The notes: a model not told the origin generated them from the letters alone. A DNA stretch of 64,000 nucleotides from Mycolicibacterium litorale (GCF_014218295.1 NZ_AP023287.1:868001-932000); one strand, 5' to 3'. Counted from the stretch's first letter, positions 1-9,492 are shown. Translations and numbers: made by a program.

Positions 1-2
1 CC

Positions 3-212
3 GATGGCGCTTCGACGACGAAGGCCGATGTGAAGCGCAACAACGCCGGCGCCCGGATCGCCGGTGCGGTCAAGTCGGCGACCGACCGGCTGGACTCCAT
101 CGGCGCGAAGCTCCGCAACGGCTCCGGAAAGACAGCGAAAGCGCCTGCGGGCAAGGCTGATTCGAGTGAAAGCGCCGGCGCGTCGAAGACGTCGGGAAGC
201 GATTCGGAGTAG
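3..212 (+). CDS. C-terminal end of a truncated basic protein
   Basis: The reading frame is open from the first bases of the window to a TAG at 210-212, so this is the 3' end of a gene that begins outside. About 69 residues are visible. They are rich in Ala, Lys, Ser and Gly, with a short amphipathic stretch (AGAVKSATDRLDSIGAKL) and a low-complexity, probably disordered Ser/Gly/Ala tail. A GTG at 30 could be read as a start but no ribosome site precedes it. The family cannot be recognised from the tail alone. Confidence 0.5.
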   Translation, partial: DGASTTKADVKRNNAGARIAGAVKSATDRLDSIGAKLRNGSGKTAKAPAGKADSSESAGASKTSGSDSE

Positions 213-329
213 ACGTCCAGCGCCGAGATCGACACCAGGGTCGTCAGCGATCCTCACGTCGATCTCGGCGCTCGGCGGCACACACGTAGGCCGGGAAACG
301 AAACCCGTCCGTGCGGCGATGATCAGATC

Positions 330-920
330 ATGGTGAAGCGGTCAGCTGGTGCGCGCGGTCGCACCGGCACATATGGTGTGGGCGTGCTCAGCAGATTCCT
401 GGCCGGCGCGGCGACGGTACTCGGCGCCGCCGCCATGACGGCGCCGCTCGCCGCAGCCCAACCGCCGACGCCCGCCCCACCTCCGGCACCCAACGTCAAC
501 GCGTGGCCGCCGGTGTCACCGGCGGAGTTCACGGCGATGAACGGCACCTGGTACGCGTTCGGTGCCCCCGGCGGGCTGACCTGCGTCATCCAGCGCGGCG
601 GCGCCTACGGCTGCAGCGGCCCGCTGCCCGCCGCCCCGGAGGGCGCCAACCTGGTCAGCGGCGGCATCGGCGGTGTGCCCACCTTCTCGAACGTGGCTGC
701 CCCGTTCGCGAACGCGGTCGAGACCGTCAAACCGCTGCCGGCCAACACCCGGCTGAGCTTCCAGACGGTCAGCTGCGGCACCGACGGCACGATGACCACG
801 TGCGTCGACGCGCACAACGGTGCGGGGTTCGTCATCAGCCCGACCGCCAGCTTCGTCCTGCAGCCCAGCAACCCGCTGCTGCTGCCCCGCGAAGGCCGCA
901 GCAACCCCTACTTCAACTGA
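330..920 (+). CDS. Secreted hypothetical protein with signal peptide
   Basis: A 196-residue protein with a basic N-terminus, a hydrophobic Ala-rich segment and a plausible cleavage site after PLAAA, so it is probably exported. The mature part begins with a Pro-rich linker (about residues 44-62), followed by a compact domain with four cysteines that could form two disulphides. ATG at 330 gives a basic n-region; GTG at 384 would give a shorter signal peptide (about 25 residues) and is a real alternative. It stops two bases before the convergent gpsA. Small secreted proteins of this kind are common in mycobacteria; the function is unknown. Confidence 0.75.
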   Translation: MVKRSAGARGRTGTYGVGVLSRFLAGAATVLGAAAMTAPLAAAQPPTPAPPPAPNVNAWPPVSPAEFTAMNGTWYAFGAPGGLTCVIQRGGAYGCSGPLPAAPEGANLVSGGIGGVPTFSNVAAPFANAVETVKPLPANTRLSFQTVSCGTDGTMTTCVDAHNGAGFVISPTASFVLQPSNPLLLPREGRSNPYFN

Positions 921-921
921 G

Positions 922-1947
922 CTAGAAGCCCTGGCCGTGCACCTCGTGGCCGGGCTTCTCGGCGACCAGGCCGCGGTAGGCCTGCTCCACCGTCGACCCG
1001 TGGTTGATGACGCCGTCGACCTCGCGGGCGATCGGCATGTTCAACCCGTACTCCTCGGCGAACTCCATGACCACCTTGGAGGCTTTGACGCCCTCGGCGA
1101 CCTGGTTCATCGCGGCGATGATCTCCTCGATCGGCTTGCCGGCGCCGAGCTGCTCGCCGACGTGGCGGTTGCGGCTGCGCTGGCTGGTGCAGGTGACGAT
1201 CAGATCGCCCATCCCGGCGAGCCCCGCGAACGTGTCGCGGTGCCCGCCCATCGCCTCGCCGAGCTTGGACATCTCCCGCACGGCGCGGGCGATCACCATG
1301 GCGCGGGTGTTCTCGCCGATGCCGAGCGAGTACCCCATCCCGACGGCGATCGCGTAGACGTTCTTCAGCGCGCCCGCCATCTCGACACCGACCACGTCGT
1401 CGGTGGTGTAGGTGCGAAAGCGCTTGGTGCGGAACAGCTCTGCCAGCTGCGCGGCCAGGTGCTGATCGGGCATCGCCAGCACCGCCGCGGCGGCGTACCC
1501 GTCGGCGACCTCGCGGGCGATGTTGGGTCCGGCCAGGATCCCCGCCGGATGTCCGGGCAGCACCTCGTCGACGATCTGGCTCATCCGCATGTTGGTGCCC
1601 TGTTCGAGCCCCTTGACCAACGACACCACCGGAACCCACGGCCGCAGTTCGGCGGCGAGTTCCTCGAGCACGCCACGGAATCCGTGTGACGGCACCCCCA
1701 TGACGACGACGTCGGCGCAGTTGGCGGCCTCCGCGAAGTCGGTGGTCGCGCGCAACGTCTCGCTCAGGACACAGTCGTCACCGAGATACCGCGAGTTGCG
1801 GTGGTTGGCGTTGATGTCCTTGGCGGTGTCCTCCGACCGCACCCACTGAATCGTCGGCGCGCGCCGTGAGCAGATCGAAGCGACCGTGGTACCCCAGGAG
1901 CCCCCGCCGAGAACCACGACGTTGGGCTGTCGTTGCGCGCGTGTCAT
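922..1947 (-). CDS. gpsA: NAD(P)-dependent glycerol-3-phosphate dehydrogenase
   Basis: This 341-residue cytosolic enzyme reduces dihydroxyacetone phosphate to sn-glycerol-3-phosphate, the backbone for phospholipid synthesis. The N-terminus carries the Rossmann motif VVVLGGGSWGTT (residues about 10-21). The family signatures KGLEQGT, LAGPNIA and GALKNVYAIA with its catalytic Lys follow, then the FAGLAGMGDLIVTC substrate-binding block. The length is normal for the family. Translation starts at ATG 1945-1947. In M. tuberculosis a gpsA homologue also lies close to a YajQ-family gene, as here, which supports a mycobacterial origin. Confidence 0.95.
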   Translation of the reverse strand: MTRAQRQPNVVVLGGGSWGTTVASICSRRAPTIQWVRSEDTAKDINANHRNSRYLGDDCVLSETLRATTDFAEAANCADVVVMGVPSHGFRGVLEELAAELRPWVPVVSLVKGLEQGTNMRMSQIVDEVLPGHPAGILAGPNIAREVADGYAAAAVLAMPDQHLAAQLAELFRTKRFRTYTTDDVVGVEMAGALKNVYAIAVGMGYSLGIGENTRAMVIARAVREMSKLGEAMGGHRDTFAGLAGMGDLIVTCTSQRSRNRHVGEQLGAGKPIEEIIAAMNQVAEGVKASKVVMEFAEEYGLNMPIAREVDGVINHGSTVEQAYRGLVAEKPGHEVHGQGF

Positions 1948-2054
1948 GGCGATCAGCGTAGGACGGGCGCCGCTCCCGGGAGGCCGATTCGATTGGTGCA
2001 GCTACCGCGTCGGGGACCGGGTGATAATGAGATCCGGTCAGCTCAGGGGGTGCG

Positions 2055-3902
2055 GTGACGGTTTCGCTGTCGGTGGTGGAGGCCTCCGATCCCGACGGTC
2101 TGGTCGACGCCGCGGCACGGACCGGCGAGAGGATCGCCCACCTCGACACCCTGATGACCCGGCAACGTCAGGCCCTGGCCGAGCTGCGCGCGAACTGGCA
2201 CGGCCAGGCCGCGTCGGCCGCGATCGCGAAGGCCGAAGCCAACCTCGACCAGCAGGAGGCGCTGCGGGCCCGGCTGCAGGCGTTGCAGGCGGCGCTGCAG
2301 TCCGGCGGTGCGCAGCTGTCGTCGACGCGCCGCGGGCTGCTGATGCTGGTCGACAGTCTGCGCGCGACCGGCTGGCGGATCGCCGACGACGGCACCTGCA
2401 CTCCACCGCCATATCTGCCGCCGGTGTTCACCGGGTTGGCGCTGGCGTGGACGGCCGTCATCAAGAGGCTGCTGTCGCAGTACGACCAGATCGACCGGTC
2501 GACGGCCGCGGCCATCGCCGCAGCGCTCGGCGGTCCGGTGCCGCAGACACCGCCGGGAACGCTGGGCGATCCGCGCCGGCTACCCACCGCGGGCACCGCA
2601 CCCGAGGACGTCAAGAAGTGGTGGGATTCGCTGAGCCAGGCGGAGAAGGACGGGCTGATCGCCGAGCATCCGCCGGAGCTGGGCAACCTCAACGGAATTC
2701 CGGCCGACGTCCGCGACAAGGTCAACCAGGCCGTGATGACCGACGATCTCGACCGCGTGCGCGACGTCGCCGCCCGCCACGGGGTGTCGGAGAACGACGT
2801 CATCGCCGACCCGGCCCGCTACGGCCTCACCCAGGTCGACGCCACCCGGTTCTACAACGCCAGGCGCACCAGCGAGGGGTTGGCCCACCAGCGCGGCAAC
2901 GCTCCCAAGGATCCGAGGCCGGCGATGCTGTGGGGGTATCAACCGCTGGCCGACAACGGTCAGGGCCGCGCCGCGATCGCGATCGGCAATCCCGACACCG
3001 CCGCGAACACGGCGGTCATCGTGCCGGGCACCGGCAGCAGCGTGCGCGACGGTTGGTTGTCCGACGGGCACAACGACGCCATCCACCTCTGGGACCAGGC
3101 CAACATCAGTGACCCGGACAACCCCACCGCGGTGATCATGTGGATGGGATACGACGCTCCCGACGGGTTCACCGACACCCGCATCGCCAACCCCGACCTC
3201 GCCCGAGCCGGTGGCGATCTGCTGGCGGCCGACGTCAACGGGCTGGCCGCCACCCACACCGGCCCGTCGCATGTGACGGTGATCGGGCATTCCTACGGAT
3301 CGACGACGGTGGCCGACGCGTTCGCGGGCAGCGGTATGCGGGCCAACGACGCGGTGCTGATCGGAAGCCCGGGTACTGACCTCGCCGAGAGCGCCGAGGA
3401 CTTCCACCTCGACGGCGGCAAGGTGTACGTCGGGGCGGCCTCCACGGACCCGGTCAGCTGGATCGGGATGCCCGGTGACTATCCGGCCGACTGGCTCAAC
3501 CGGCAGCTGGGCTATCCGGTGGGGATGGACGCCGGGCTGGGCGCCGATCCCGCGGGCGACGAGTTCGGCTCGGTGCGTTTCCGCGCCGAAGTGGCCGGCG
3601 AGGACGGCCTGGACGTGCATGATCATTCGCGGTACTACGACATGGGCAGCGAATCGATGCGGGCGATCACCGACATCGCCAGCGGCAACAGCGACCGGCT
3701 GGCGCAGGAGGATCTGCTCGCGGAGGGCCGCCGCCAACCGCACATCACCACCCCCGACCACTTCGACCTACCGTTCGGCGGCAGGGTTCCGCTGCCGCAC
3801 ATCGACACCGACATTCCGGGCACTCCCGCCTTCATCGACCCGGAAGCCGGCCGACCAGGAAGCTCTGTGACCACTGACCATGAGTACAAACCGACCGGGT
3901 GA
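2055..3902 (+). CDS. DUF1023 alpha/beta hydrolase with WXG-like N-terminus
   Basis: A 615-residue protein starting at GTG. Residues about 1-115 form a helical hairpin with a WHGQAA motif like that of WXG/ESX substrates. A linker follows, then a DUF1023-type alpha/beta hydrolase from about residue 285. The nucleophile elbow GHSYGS lies near residue 410, and a HDHSRYYD segment further on may supply the catalytic His. No signal peptide is visible, so any export would be through a type VII system. The next gene, a lipoprotein, overlaps its 3' end by 23 bases, suggesting co-expression. The family is a predicted esterase or lipase; the substrate is unknown. Confidence 0.8.
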   Translation: MTVSLSVVEASDPDGLVDAAARTGERIAHLDTLMTRQRQALAELRANWHGQAASAAIAKAEANLDQQEALRARLQALQAALQSGGAQLSSTRRGLLMLVDSLRATGWRIADDGTCTPPPYLPPVFTGLALAWTAVIKRLLSQYDQIDRSTAAAIAAALGGPVPQTPPGTLGDPRRLPTAGTAPEDVKKWWDSLSQAEKDGLIAEHPPELGNLNGIPADVRDKVNQAVMTDDLDRVRDVAARHGVSENDVIADPARYGLTQVDATRFYNARRTSEGLAHQRGNAPKDPRPAMLWGYQPLADNGQGRAAIAIGNPDTAANTAVIVPGTGSSVRDGWLSDGHNDAIHLWDQANISDPDNPTAVIMWMGYDAPDGFTDTRIANPDLARAGGDLLAADVNGLAATHTGPSHVTVIGHSYGSTTVADAFAGSGMRANDAVLIGSPGTDLAESAEDFHLDGGKVYVGAASTDPVSWIGMPGDYPADWLNRQLGYPVGMDAGLGADPAGDEFGSVRFRAEVAGEDGLDVHDHSRYYDMGSESMRAITDIASGNSDRLAQEDLLAEGRRQPHITTPDHFDLPFGGRVPLPHIDTDIPGTPAFIDPEAGRPGSSVTTDHEYKPTG

Positions 3903-4437
3903 GGCATTGCGGGCGGCGCTGGCCGCCACGCTGTTGTTGTGCACGATCGCACTAGGAGGGTGCTCGATGTCGAAACCCGGCGGTGGCGGCGGGGAACAGG
4001 TGCCCAGCCCGATGTCCGACGAGCAGGCCGAAGCGCAGGTGATCGACGCGGGCCGGCAGCTGCGGACCGTCGCCGGACTGCAGGACGTCGGCGGCGGGTT
4101 CTCCTTCGAGTCGTGCAACGACCAGGGCGAGCCGCCCTACCGCGGGTTCGTGGAGATGACCGCACAGCTGCCCGCGGGCACCGACGCCGACACCTACGCC
4201 CGCCAGGTCGCCGACGCCATGGTCGCGGCCGGCTGGACCGACGGCCCGCCGCCGGGGAAGAAACCGTACGGCACGGTGATTCACCGAGACGGCGTGATGG
4301 TCGTCATGTTCCCGGGGGTCAAGGCCGGGCTGCTGCGATTCACGATCCTCGGGGAGTGCCGCAACACGACCGACCACCGCGACGACGGTAAGACGGTCGG
4401 CCGTGACGTCACCGCGGAGCTGCTCAGCGGTAGTTGA
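3880..4437 (+). CDS. Probable lipoprotein
   Basis: This 185-residue protein begins at ATG inside the end of the preceding hydrolase gene. It has a classic lipoprotein signal: a short N-region, a hydrophobic stretch and the lipobox IALGGC, with the cysteine near residue 28. A Gly-rich spacer follows. The mature domain contains two further cysteines and may bind to the envelope or assist the neighbouring hydrolase; this is inferred from the overlap only. Its 3' end overlaps the convergent yajQ-type gene by 14 bases. No family could be named. Confidence 0.8.
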   Translation: MSTNRPGEALRAALAATLLLCTIALGGCSMSKPGGGGGEQVPSPMSDEQAEAQVIDAGRQLRTVAGLQDVGGGFSFESCNDQGEPPYRGFVEMTAQLPAGTDADTYARQVADAMVAAGWTDGPPPGKKPYGTVIHRDGVMVVMFPGVKAGLLRFTILGECRNTTDHRDDGKTVGRDVTAELLSGS

Positions 4438-4915
4438 CGAACTGCAGCGCCACGTCGAGGTCGGCCTGCTTGAGCAGGGCGATGACGGTCTGCAGGTCGT
4501 CGCGCTTCTTGCTGCTCACCCGGATCTCGTCGCCCTGGATCTGGGCCTTGACGCCCTTGGGGCCCTCGTCGCGGATGATCTTGGTGATCTTCTTGGCCTG
4601 CTCGCTGGTGATGCCCTGTTTGATGCTGCCGGTGACGCGGTACGTCTTACCGCTGGGCTGCGGATCGCCGGCGTCGAACGCCTTCATCGAGATGTCGCGG
4701 CGGACGAGCTTCTCCTTGAACACGTCGACGGCGGCTTTCACGCGTTCCTCGGTGGAGCTGACGATCTCGATGGCCTCCTCGCCCTTCCAGGCGATGGTGG
4801 TGTCGGTGCCCCGGAAGTCGAACCGGGTGCTGAGCTCCTTGGCTGCCTGGTTCAGCGCGTTGTCGACCTCCTGGCGGTCGACCTTGCTCACGACGTCGAA
4901 GCTGGAATCCGCCAT
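4424..4915 (-). CDS. YajQ family cyclic-di-GMP/nucleotide-binding protein
   Basis: A 163-residue cytosolic protein of the YajQ (DUF520) family, with the typical N-terminus [20 protein letters not shown] and the core segments FDFRGT, IKQGI and [11 protein letters not shown]. Members bind nucleotides or RNA, and some bind cyclic di-GMP. The frame extends upstream through the tRNA, but the ATG at 4913-4915 has a strong ribosome site (AGGAGGGAG) just upstream, which fixes the start. Length matches the family (about 160). It is convergent with the lipoprotein gene and divergent from the tRNA-Tyr. Confidence 0.93.
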   Translation of the reverse strand: MADSSFDVVSKVDRQEVDNALNQAAKELSTRFDFRGTDTTIAWKGEEAIEIVSSTEERVKAAVDVFKEKLVRRDISMKAFDAGDPQPSGKTYRVTGSIKQGITSEQAKKITKIIRDEGPKGVKAQIQGDEIRVSSKKRDDLQTVIALLKQADLDVALQFVNYR

Positions 4916-5018
4916 GGACTCGCTCCCTCCTGGCTTTGTTCGGGCGTTTTCGTCTTCGGACCATCCTCGTTGTACCCTGCTAGTCGCACCAAATCCGAGA
5001 GGACGGTGCGAGCTCACC

Positions 5019-5101
5019 GGCAGGTTGCCCGAGCGGCCAATGGGAGCGGACTGTAAATCCGTCGGCTTACGCCTACGCAGGTTCGAATCCTGCACCTGCC
5101 A
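5019..5101 (+). tRNA. tRNA-Tyr (GTA)
   Basis: The acceptor stem GGCAGGT (5019-5025) pairs perfectly with ACCTGCC (5094-5100), and A5101 is the discriminator. The anticodon loop CTGTAAA places anticodon GTA at 5053-5055. The T-arm GCAGGTTCGAATCCTGC is intact, and a long variable arm (class II, as expected for bacterial tRNA-Tyr) lies between. CCA is not encoded: the downstream bases are CAGG. A hairpin terminator follows immediately. Confidence 0.97.
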
Positions 5102-5107
5102 CAGGCG

Positions 5108-5143
5108 ATCAGGCCCCCTTTCGAGGGGGCCTGATTGCGTTTG
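5108..5143 (+). terminator. Intrinsic terminator of tRNA-Tyr
   Basis: ATCAGGCCCCCT and AGGGGGCCTGAT form a perfect 12-bp stem around a TTCG loop (5108-5135), followed by a short T-rich run (TTGCGTTT). It sits a few bases beyond the tRNA 3' end. Confidence 0.9.
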
Positions 5144-5264
5144 TCAGGCGCCGCGGGCCGGCACGCCCGGCGCAATTTCATACGGTGTCGCGCCGTGCTC
5201 CGCGGCTGAACCCCCGTTCGAAAGGGCAATTGCCCACCGCTGCATCGGCGGGCACCATCCGAAT

Positions 5265-5490
5265 ATGGCGGAAATCACGGCCGAGAGAAGATGCGCTGGG
5301 CACGCACTCGCGCATTCCCGCAGTGCCGCCGAAGTTCTTGCCGTACTGGACACTTCAGTGGAAGGGCTCGGCAGTGACACCGCGCGCGGATGGCTGGCGC
5401 CTTACGGTGCGAACAAACTCCGGGTTGTCCGTCGCGATCTTCCTGGTCGTCGAACTGGCGAAATGGGCCGGACGCAGGTTCATGCCGTAG
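5265..5490 (+). pseudogene. Collapsed P-type cation ATPase remnant
   Basis: From ATG 5265 one frame encodes an N-terminal cation-ATPase domain. It reads HALAHSRSAAEVLAVLDTS, then EGLGSDTARGWLAPYGANKLR, which is the GLs..ea..rl..yGpN.l pattern of P-type ATPases. Shortly after, a different frame (about 5425-5490) encodes SVAIFLVVELAKWAGRRFMP and a stop, which looks like the last membrane helix and basic tail of the same family. The whole catalytic core is missing, so both ends survive around a very large internal deletion. A GGGCAATTGCCC palindrome lies just upstream (5224-5235). Confidence 0.65.
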
Positions 5491-5499
5491 CCGGCCGGA

Positions 5500-6570
5500 T
5501 CACGAAGTGCGATCGCGGCGCACCCATCGGCCGACGATGAGCCGACTTCCGGTCAACACCGCCAGGATCGCGGCGAGCACCAGCCCGGGACCCACGATCC
5601 ACACCGGTCGGGTGAGCCACCAGGTCGCGGTCGGCTCGCTGGACAACGTGAACCCGGCCCGTTCGTAGAGCCACAGGAACACCACGAGCGCGGTCATGTG
5701 CCAGACGAACACCGTCATGGTCAGGCCGTTCGCGGCGACCACCGCCCGCCACGGCCCGCGGCGCCGCAGCCAGGCGTTGAGCCGGGGACGGGCGAGCATC
5801 ACCAGCCCGAGCTGGAACGTCGCGAGCGCGGTGATGGGGGCGGTGGTCGGGAACATGTTGCTGGTGTCCTCACCCTGCACCGCGACCATCGAGCGGGAGT
5901 ACGGCCCGAACGTGGTGAGCAGGACCAGCCCGGCGAAGCCCGCCGCCGCCACTGCTGCCGCGAGCGGACGGCCTCCCTTGACGAGCGTGCCGTCTCGCCA
6001 GAAATAGCCGATCTGGTGGCAGTACAACCACACACACGCCGAGCCGAGCAGCGCCGGCACCGGGCCACCCCACCCCGCGCCCAGCCGGAGGGCGTCCGCA
6101 GCGAGGACGAGCACCGCCAGGACCACGGGCACCCGCCACCCCCACGCTCGGTGGAGGCGGGCCGTGAGCGGCACCGCGGCGATGACGCCGGCATAGACAC
6201 CGATGAACCAGAGCGGGACGAACACCACGATGCCCCACTCGAGGACGCTGCGGCGGCCGGTGGCCTGCAGCACCAGGTCGAAGGCCAGCCACACCGCGAG
6301 GAACGGCAGGAGCGGTGTCAGCAGCCGTCGCAGCCGCGCCGCCAGGAACCTGCCCGCACCGCCTCCGTCACGCGTGTTCGCCTGCCAGCCCGCGAGATTC
6401 GCGTAGCCGCCGACGAAGAAGAACACGGGCATGACCTGGAGCACCCACGTCGCCGCCCACTTGCCCGGCACGTATCCGATGGGATTGGGCATGACGAGCG
6501 TGTAGTCGCCGTCCCAGTGGGTGATCGACAGCGTCCAGTGCCACAGGACGACCACGCAGATGCTGGCCAC
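5500..6570 (-). CDS. Acyltransferase-3 family membrane protein
   Basis: An integral membrane protein of at least 356 residues with about ten hydrophobic helices. The first helix carries the WHWTLSITHWDGD motif containing the family's catalytic-type His. Such enzymes O-acylate sugars or lipids in the envelope. GTG 6568-6570 is the only canonical start. However, the frame stays open upstream and reads a family-like segment (DATPADRDRVVDFLR) back into the end of ldh without any ATG, GTG or TTG. The true start may be non-canonical or lost. It lies just downstream of ldh on the same strand. Confidence 0.85.
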   Translation of the reverse strand: MASICVVVLWHWTLSITHWDGDYTLVMPNPIGYVPGKWAATWVLQVMPVFFFVGGYANLAGWQANTRDGGGAGRFLAARLRRLLTPLLPFLAVWLAFDLVLQATGRRSVLEWGIVVFVPLWFIGVYAGVIAAVPLTARLHRAWGWRVPVVLAVLVLAADALRLGAGWGGPVPALLGSACVWLYCHQIGYFWRDGTLVKGGRPLAAAVAAAGFAGLVLLTTFGPYSRSMVAVQGEDTSNMFPTTAPITALATFQLGLVMLARPRLNAWLRRRGPWRAVVAANGLTMTVFVWHMTALVVFLWLYERAGFTLSSEPTATWWLTRPVWIVGPGLVLAAILAVLTGSRLIVGRWVRRDRTS

Positions 6571-6677
6571 CCGCAGGAAGTCGACGACGCGATCCCGGTC
6601 GGCCGGGGTCGCGTCGACCAGCGCGTCGAGATCGGGCAGGGAGGCTCGTCGTTTGTCGATCTGGGTCTCCGATGTGA

Positions 6678-7640
6678 CTACAGGTCCAGCGCGGCCTGGG
6701 CCTGTTTGAGGGTCGCCGCGCTCGCCTGCAGGCTCAGCAGTTCCGACACCGACAGCGGCACCTCGAGTACCCGGCCGGCGCCGGCGGCGGTGACCACGGT
6801 CGGCAGCGAGAAGCAGACGTCGCTGATCTCGTAAGCGCCGTGTTGCACGGTCGACACCGGTAGCACGCGGTGCTGGTCACCCAGGACCGCCTCGACGATG
6901 CGGGCGGTCGACAGGCCGATGGCCAGGCTGGTCGCCCCCTTTCCCGCGATGACCTCGTAGGCGGCGTTGACGACCTCGGCGGAGATCGCGTCGCGGGTGG
7001 CTTCGTCGAACACCACGTCGCCGTCGATGCGGAAACTCTCGGCCGGAACCCCGCCGATGGACACACTCGACCACAGGGGGATCTGCGAGTCGCCGTGTTC
7101 GCCGATGATGAATCCGTGCACGTTGGCAACGGCGAGGTCGGCCCGTTGCGCGATGAGGTAGCGAAACCTGCTGGAGTCCAACACCGTTCCGGACCCGAAG
7201 ATCCGCCCGTCGTCGCCCCCGACCGCGGTGGCCGCGGCATAGGTGACGACGTCGACCGGATTGGTGACGAAGACGATGATCGCGCCGGGGGAGTGTTCGA
7301 GCAGCTGCGGCGTCAACGACTGCGCCATCGCCACATTCGTGGTCGCCAGATCGAGTCGCGTCTGGCCCTCGTCCTGTTTGGCTCCGGCCGTGACGATGAC
7401 GATCCGCGAGCCGGCGGTGACCGCGATGTCGTCGGATCCGGTGATCGGACAGTGCGGCACGAACTGGCTGCCGTGGTTGAGGTCGAGCAGTTCGGCACGG
7501 ACCTTCGTGGCGTTGATGTCGTAGAGCGCCAGCGCGCCCGCGGAGCCGCGGATGAGGCAGGCATAGGCGATGGCGGTGCCGACACTGCCCATCCCGACGA
7601 TGCTGACCTTGTTCGACGTCGCCTGCGCTACCCCCGTCAT
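6678..7640 (-). CDS. ldh: L-lactate dehydrogenase
   Basis: This 320-residue cytosolic NAD-dependent enzyme interconverts pyruvate and L-lactate. It has the Rossmann start VSIVGMGSVGTA, the adenine-binding DIN acidic residue, the VTNPVDVVTY segment, the substrate Arg in DSSRFRYLI, and the catalytic His in IIGEHGDSQIPLWS. An acidic-residue-flanked Gln and Thr pattern consistent with LDH rather than malate dehydrogenase is present in the active-site loop (AGAKQDEGQTRLDL). Start is ATG 7638-7640. It is upstream of, and may be co-transcribed with, the acyltransferase. Confidence 0.93.
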   Translation of the reverse strand: MTGVAQATSNKVSIVGMGSVGTAIAYACLIRGSAGALALYDINATKVRAELLDLNHGSQFVPHCPITGSDDIAVTAGSRIVIVTAGAKQDEGQTRLDLATTNVAMAQSLTPQLLEHSPGAIIVFVTNPVDVVTYAAATAVGGDDGRIFGSGTVLDSSRFRYLIAQRADLAVANVHGFIIGEHGDSQIPLWSSVSIGGVPAESFRIDGDVVFDEATRDAISAEVVNAAYEVIAGKGATSLAIGLSTARIVEAVLGDQHRVLPVSTVQHGAYEISDVCFSLPTVVTAAGAGRVLEVPLSVSELLSLQASAATLKQAQAALDL

Positions 7641-7695
7641 GACTCCATAGTCGACGATGCCGCGCCGCGCGGGAAGGACCGGCCGCGAATCGCCG

Positions 7696-9492
7696 CTAAT
7701 GCAGCGGCCAGAAGAACGGAACCACCGCCATCGCGACGACGTACCAGGCCACCATGGTGACGATGCCGAGCCGCCAGTAGTCGCTGAAGCGGTAGCCGCC
7801 GGGGTTCATCACGATCATGTTGGCCGGCGTGGCGATCGGGGTCAGCAGCGATGCCGCCCCGGCCAGCGCCACCAGCATCAGCATCGCCTGCACCGAGATA
7901 CCGCTCTCGGTGGCGGCGGCGACCGCGATGGGGACGACCACCAGCACCGTGGCCACATTCGAGATGAACTGCCCGAGCGCAGCGGTGAGCAGGAACACCA
8001 CGGTGAGTACCAGATACGGGCTGCGGTTGCCGACCAGCTCGACGATCGGCGCCGCGATCTGCTCGGCCGCCCCGCTGGTCTGGATCGCCGTGGACAACGG
8101 GATCAGCGCGCCGATCAGGATGATCGTCTGCCAGGGAATCGTGCGGTACACCTGTTCGGGGTGCACCACGCGCAGCGCCACCATCGCCAGCGCGGCCAGC
8201 AGCGCGGCGACCGCCGGCGGAGTGGCACCGGTGACCAGCAGGACGACCATCACGGTGAGTACCGCCAGCGCACGCAGTGCCGAACGGTCCAGTGCCACCG
8301 CCTGGCGCCGGACGTCTTCGGTCGAGTCGACGACGAGCAGGCCGGACGTGGTCAGCCGGTCGATCGCCGACCACGGGCCGTGCACCAGGAGGGCGTCGCC
8401 CTGGGCGAGCTCGACGACACGGGCACCCACGTCGGAGTTCATCCGGTGCACCGACAGCACGGTGAGCCCGTTCCAGGTGTATCCCGGGAACACCCGCTCG
8501 CCCAGCCACGGCGACCGCGGCGGGACGACGAGCTCGGCCAGGCCGGCGTCACGACCCACCAGTGTGTCCTGCGACCGGGGCACCACCGCGTCGACCGCGC
8601 ACCCCGCCCGCTCCGCGCACTGCGCGACGGCGTCCTCGTCGCCCTCGACGACCATCACGTCCGCGGCAGCCAGCCGGTGGTGGCCCTCGGCGACCCAGCC
8701 TGCGGCTGTCTCGGTGGCCACGAGTGTCACGCCGTCGGACCCGGCGACGACGTCGGGCGCCGGCTGGTCCCGTGCCGTCGACCGCTCACCCACGGTGAGC
8801 CGGAACAGGCGCCGGTCCAGACCCCAGTGCTCGACGAGGCGCGGCAGGTAGTCGCTGAAGTCGCCGGGCAGTGCCGTGGAGTCCCGGTCGGGCAGCAGCC
8901 GGCGCCCGAGGAGCACGGCCACCGCTATGGTCACCCCCACCAGAGGGACACCGACGAGCGCGAATTCGAAGTAGCCGAAACCGGCCTCACCGCGGTCACG
9001 TGAGGCCTCGAAGATCAGCACGTTGACAGGACTGCCGCCGAGGGTGAGCAGTGCTCCGGCGCTGCATCCGAAGGCCAAGGGAATCAACACCTTCGACGGG
9101 CGGATCCGGGCCTTGCGGGCCACCGCGACCGTCACCGGGACCAGCGCGGCGGCGGCGCCGTTGACGGTGATCACCGCGCTGACGAGCGCACCCACGCTCG
9201 AGACGGTCGAGAGCAGCCGGGGGTAGGCCTGTCCGGCGAGGCGGGCCAGTCGGTCGCTGACCCACGCGGTCACTCCCGACGCCCCCAGGCCCTCACTGAC
9301 CACGAACAGCGATGCGATGAACACGATGACCGCATCGCCGAATCCGCTGAACAGGGTCCTGGTGTCGACCAGCCCGGTGAAGAACAGCAGCAACGCGACA
9401 CCGATCGCGACCACCTCGACCGGGAGGCGGTTCCAGATGAACAGTGCGACCGCGACACCGACGATCACCAGGCTCAGTGTTGCGTCGGACAT
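7696..9492 (-). CDS. SLC13/CitT-like permease with TrkA-C domain
   Basis: A 598-residue multi-spanning transporter of the ArsB/NhaD/DASS superfamily. N-terminal helices (about residues 1-200) and C-terminal helices (about 400-598) flank a soluble middle with an RCK_C/TrkA-C-like segment (LVVPPRSPWLGERV...ALLVHG). Conserved GGSPVN and TPIATPANMIVMNPGGYRFSDY motifs are typical of substrate-binding hairpins for anions such as dicarboxylates or sulfate. It acts in the cytoplasmic membrane; the exact substrate cannot be told. Start is ATG 9490-9492; it is encoded upstream of ldh on the same strand. Confidence 0.88.
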   Translation of the reverse strand: MSDATLSLVIVGVAVALFIWNRLPVEVVAIGVALLLFFTGLVDTRTLFSGFGDAVIVFIASLFVVSEGLGASGVTAWVSDRLARLAGQAYPRLLSTVSSVGALVSAVITVNGAAAALVPVTVAVARKARIRPSKVLIPLAFGCSAGALLTLGGSPVNVLIFEASRDRGEAGFGYFEFALVGVPLVGVTIAVAVLLGRRLLPDRDSTALPGDFSDYLPRLVEHWGLDRRLFRLTVGERSTARDQPAPDVVAGSDGVTLVATETAAGWVAEGHHRLAAADVMVVEGDEDAVAQCAERAGCAVDAVVPRSQDTLVGRDAGLAELVVPPRSPWLGERVFPGYTWNGLTVLSVHRMNSDVGARVVELAQGDALLVHGPWSAIDRLTTSGLLVVDSTEDVRRQAVALDRSALRALAVLTVMVVLLVTGATPPAVAALLAALAMVALRVVHPEQVYRTIPWQTIILIGALIPLSTAIQTSGAAEQIAAPIVELVGNRSPYLVLTVVFLLTAALGQFISNVATVLVVVPIAVAAATESGISVQAMLMLVALAGAASLLTPIATPANMIVMNPGGYRFSDYWRLGIVTMVAWYVVAMAVVPFFWPLH

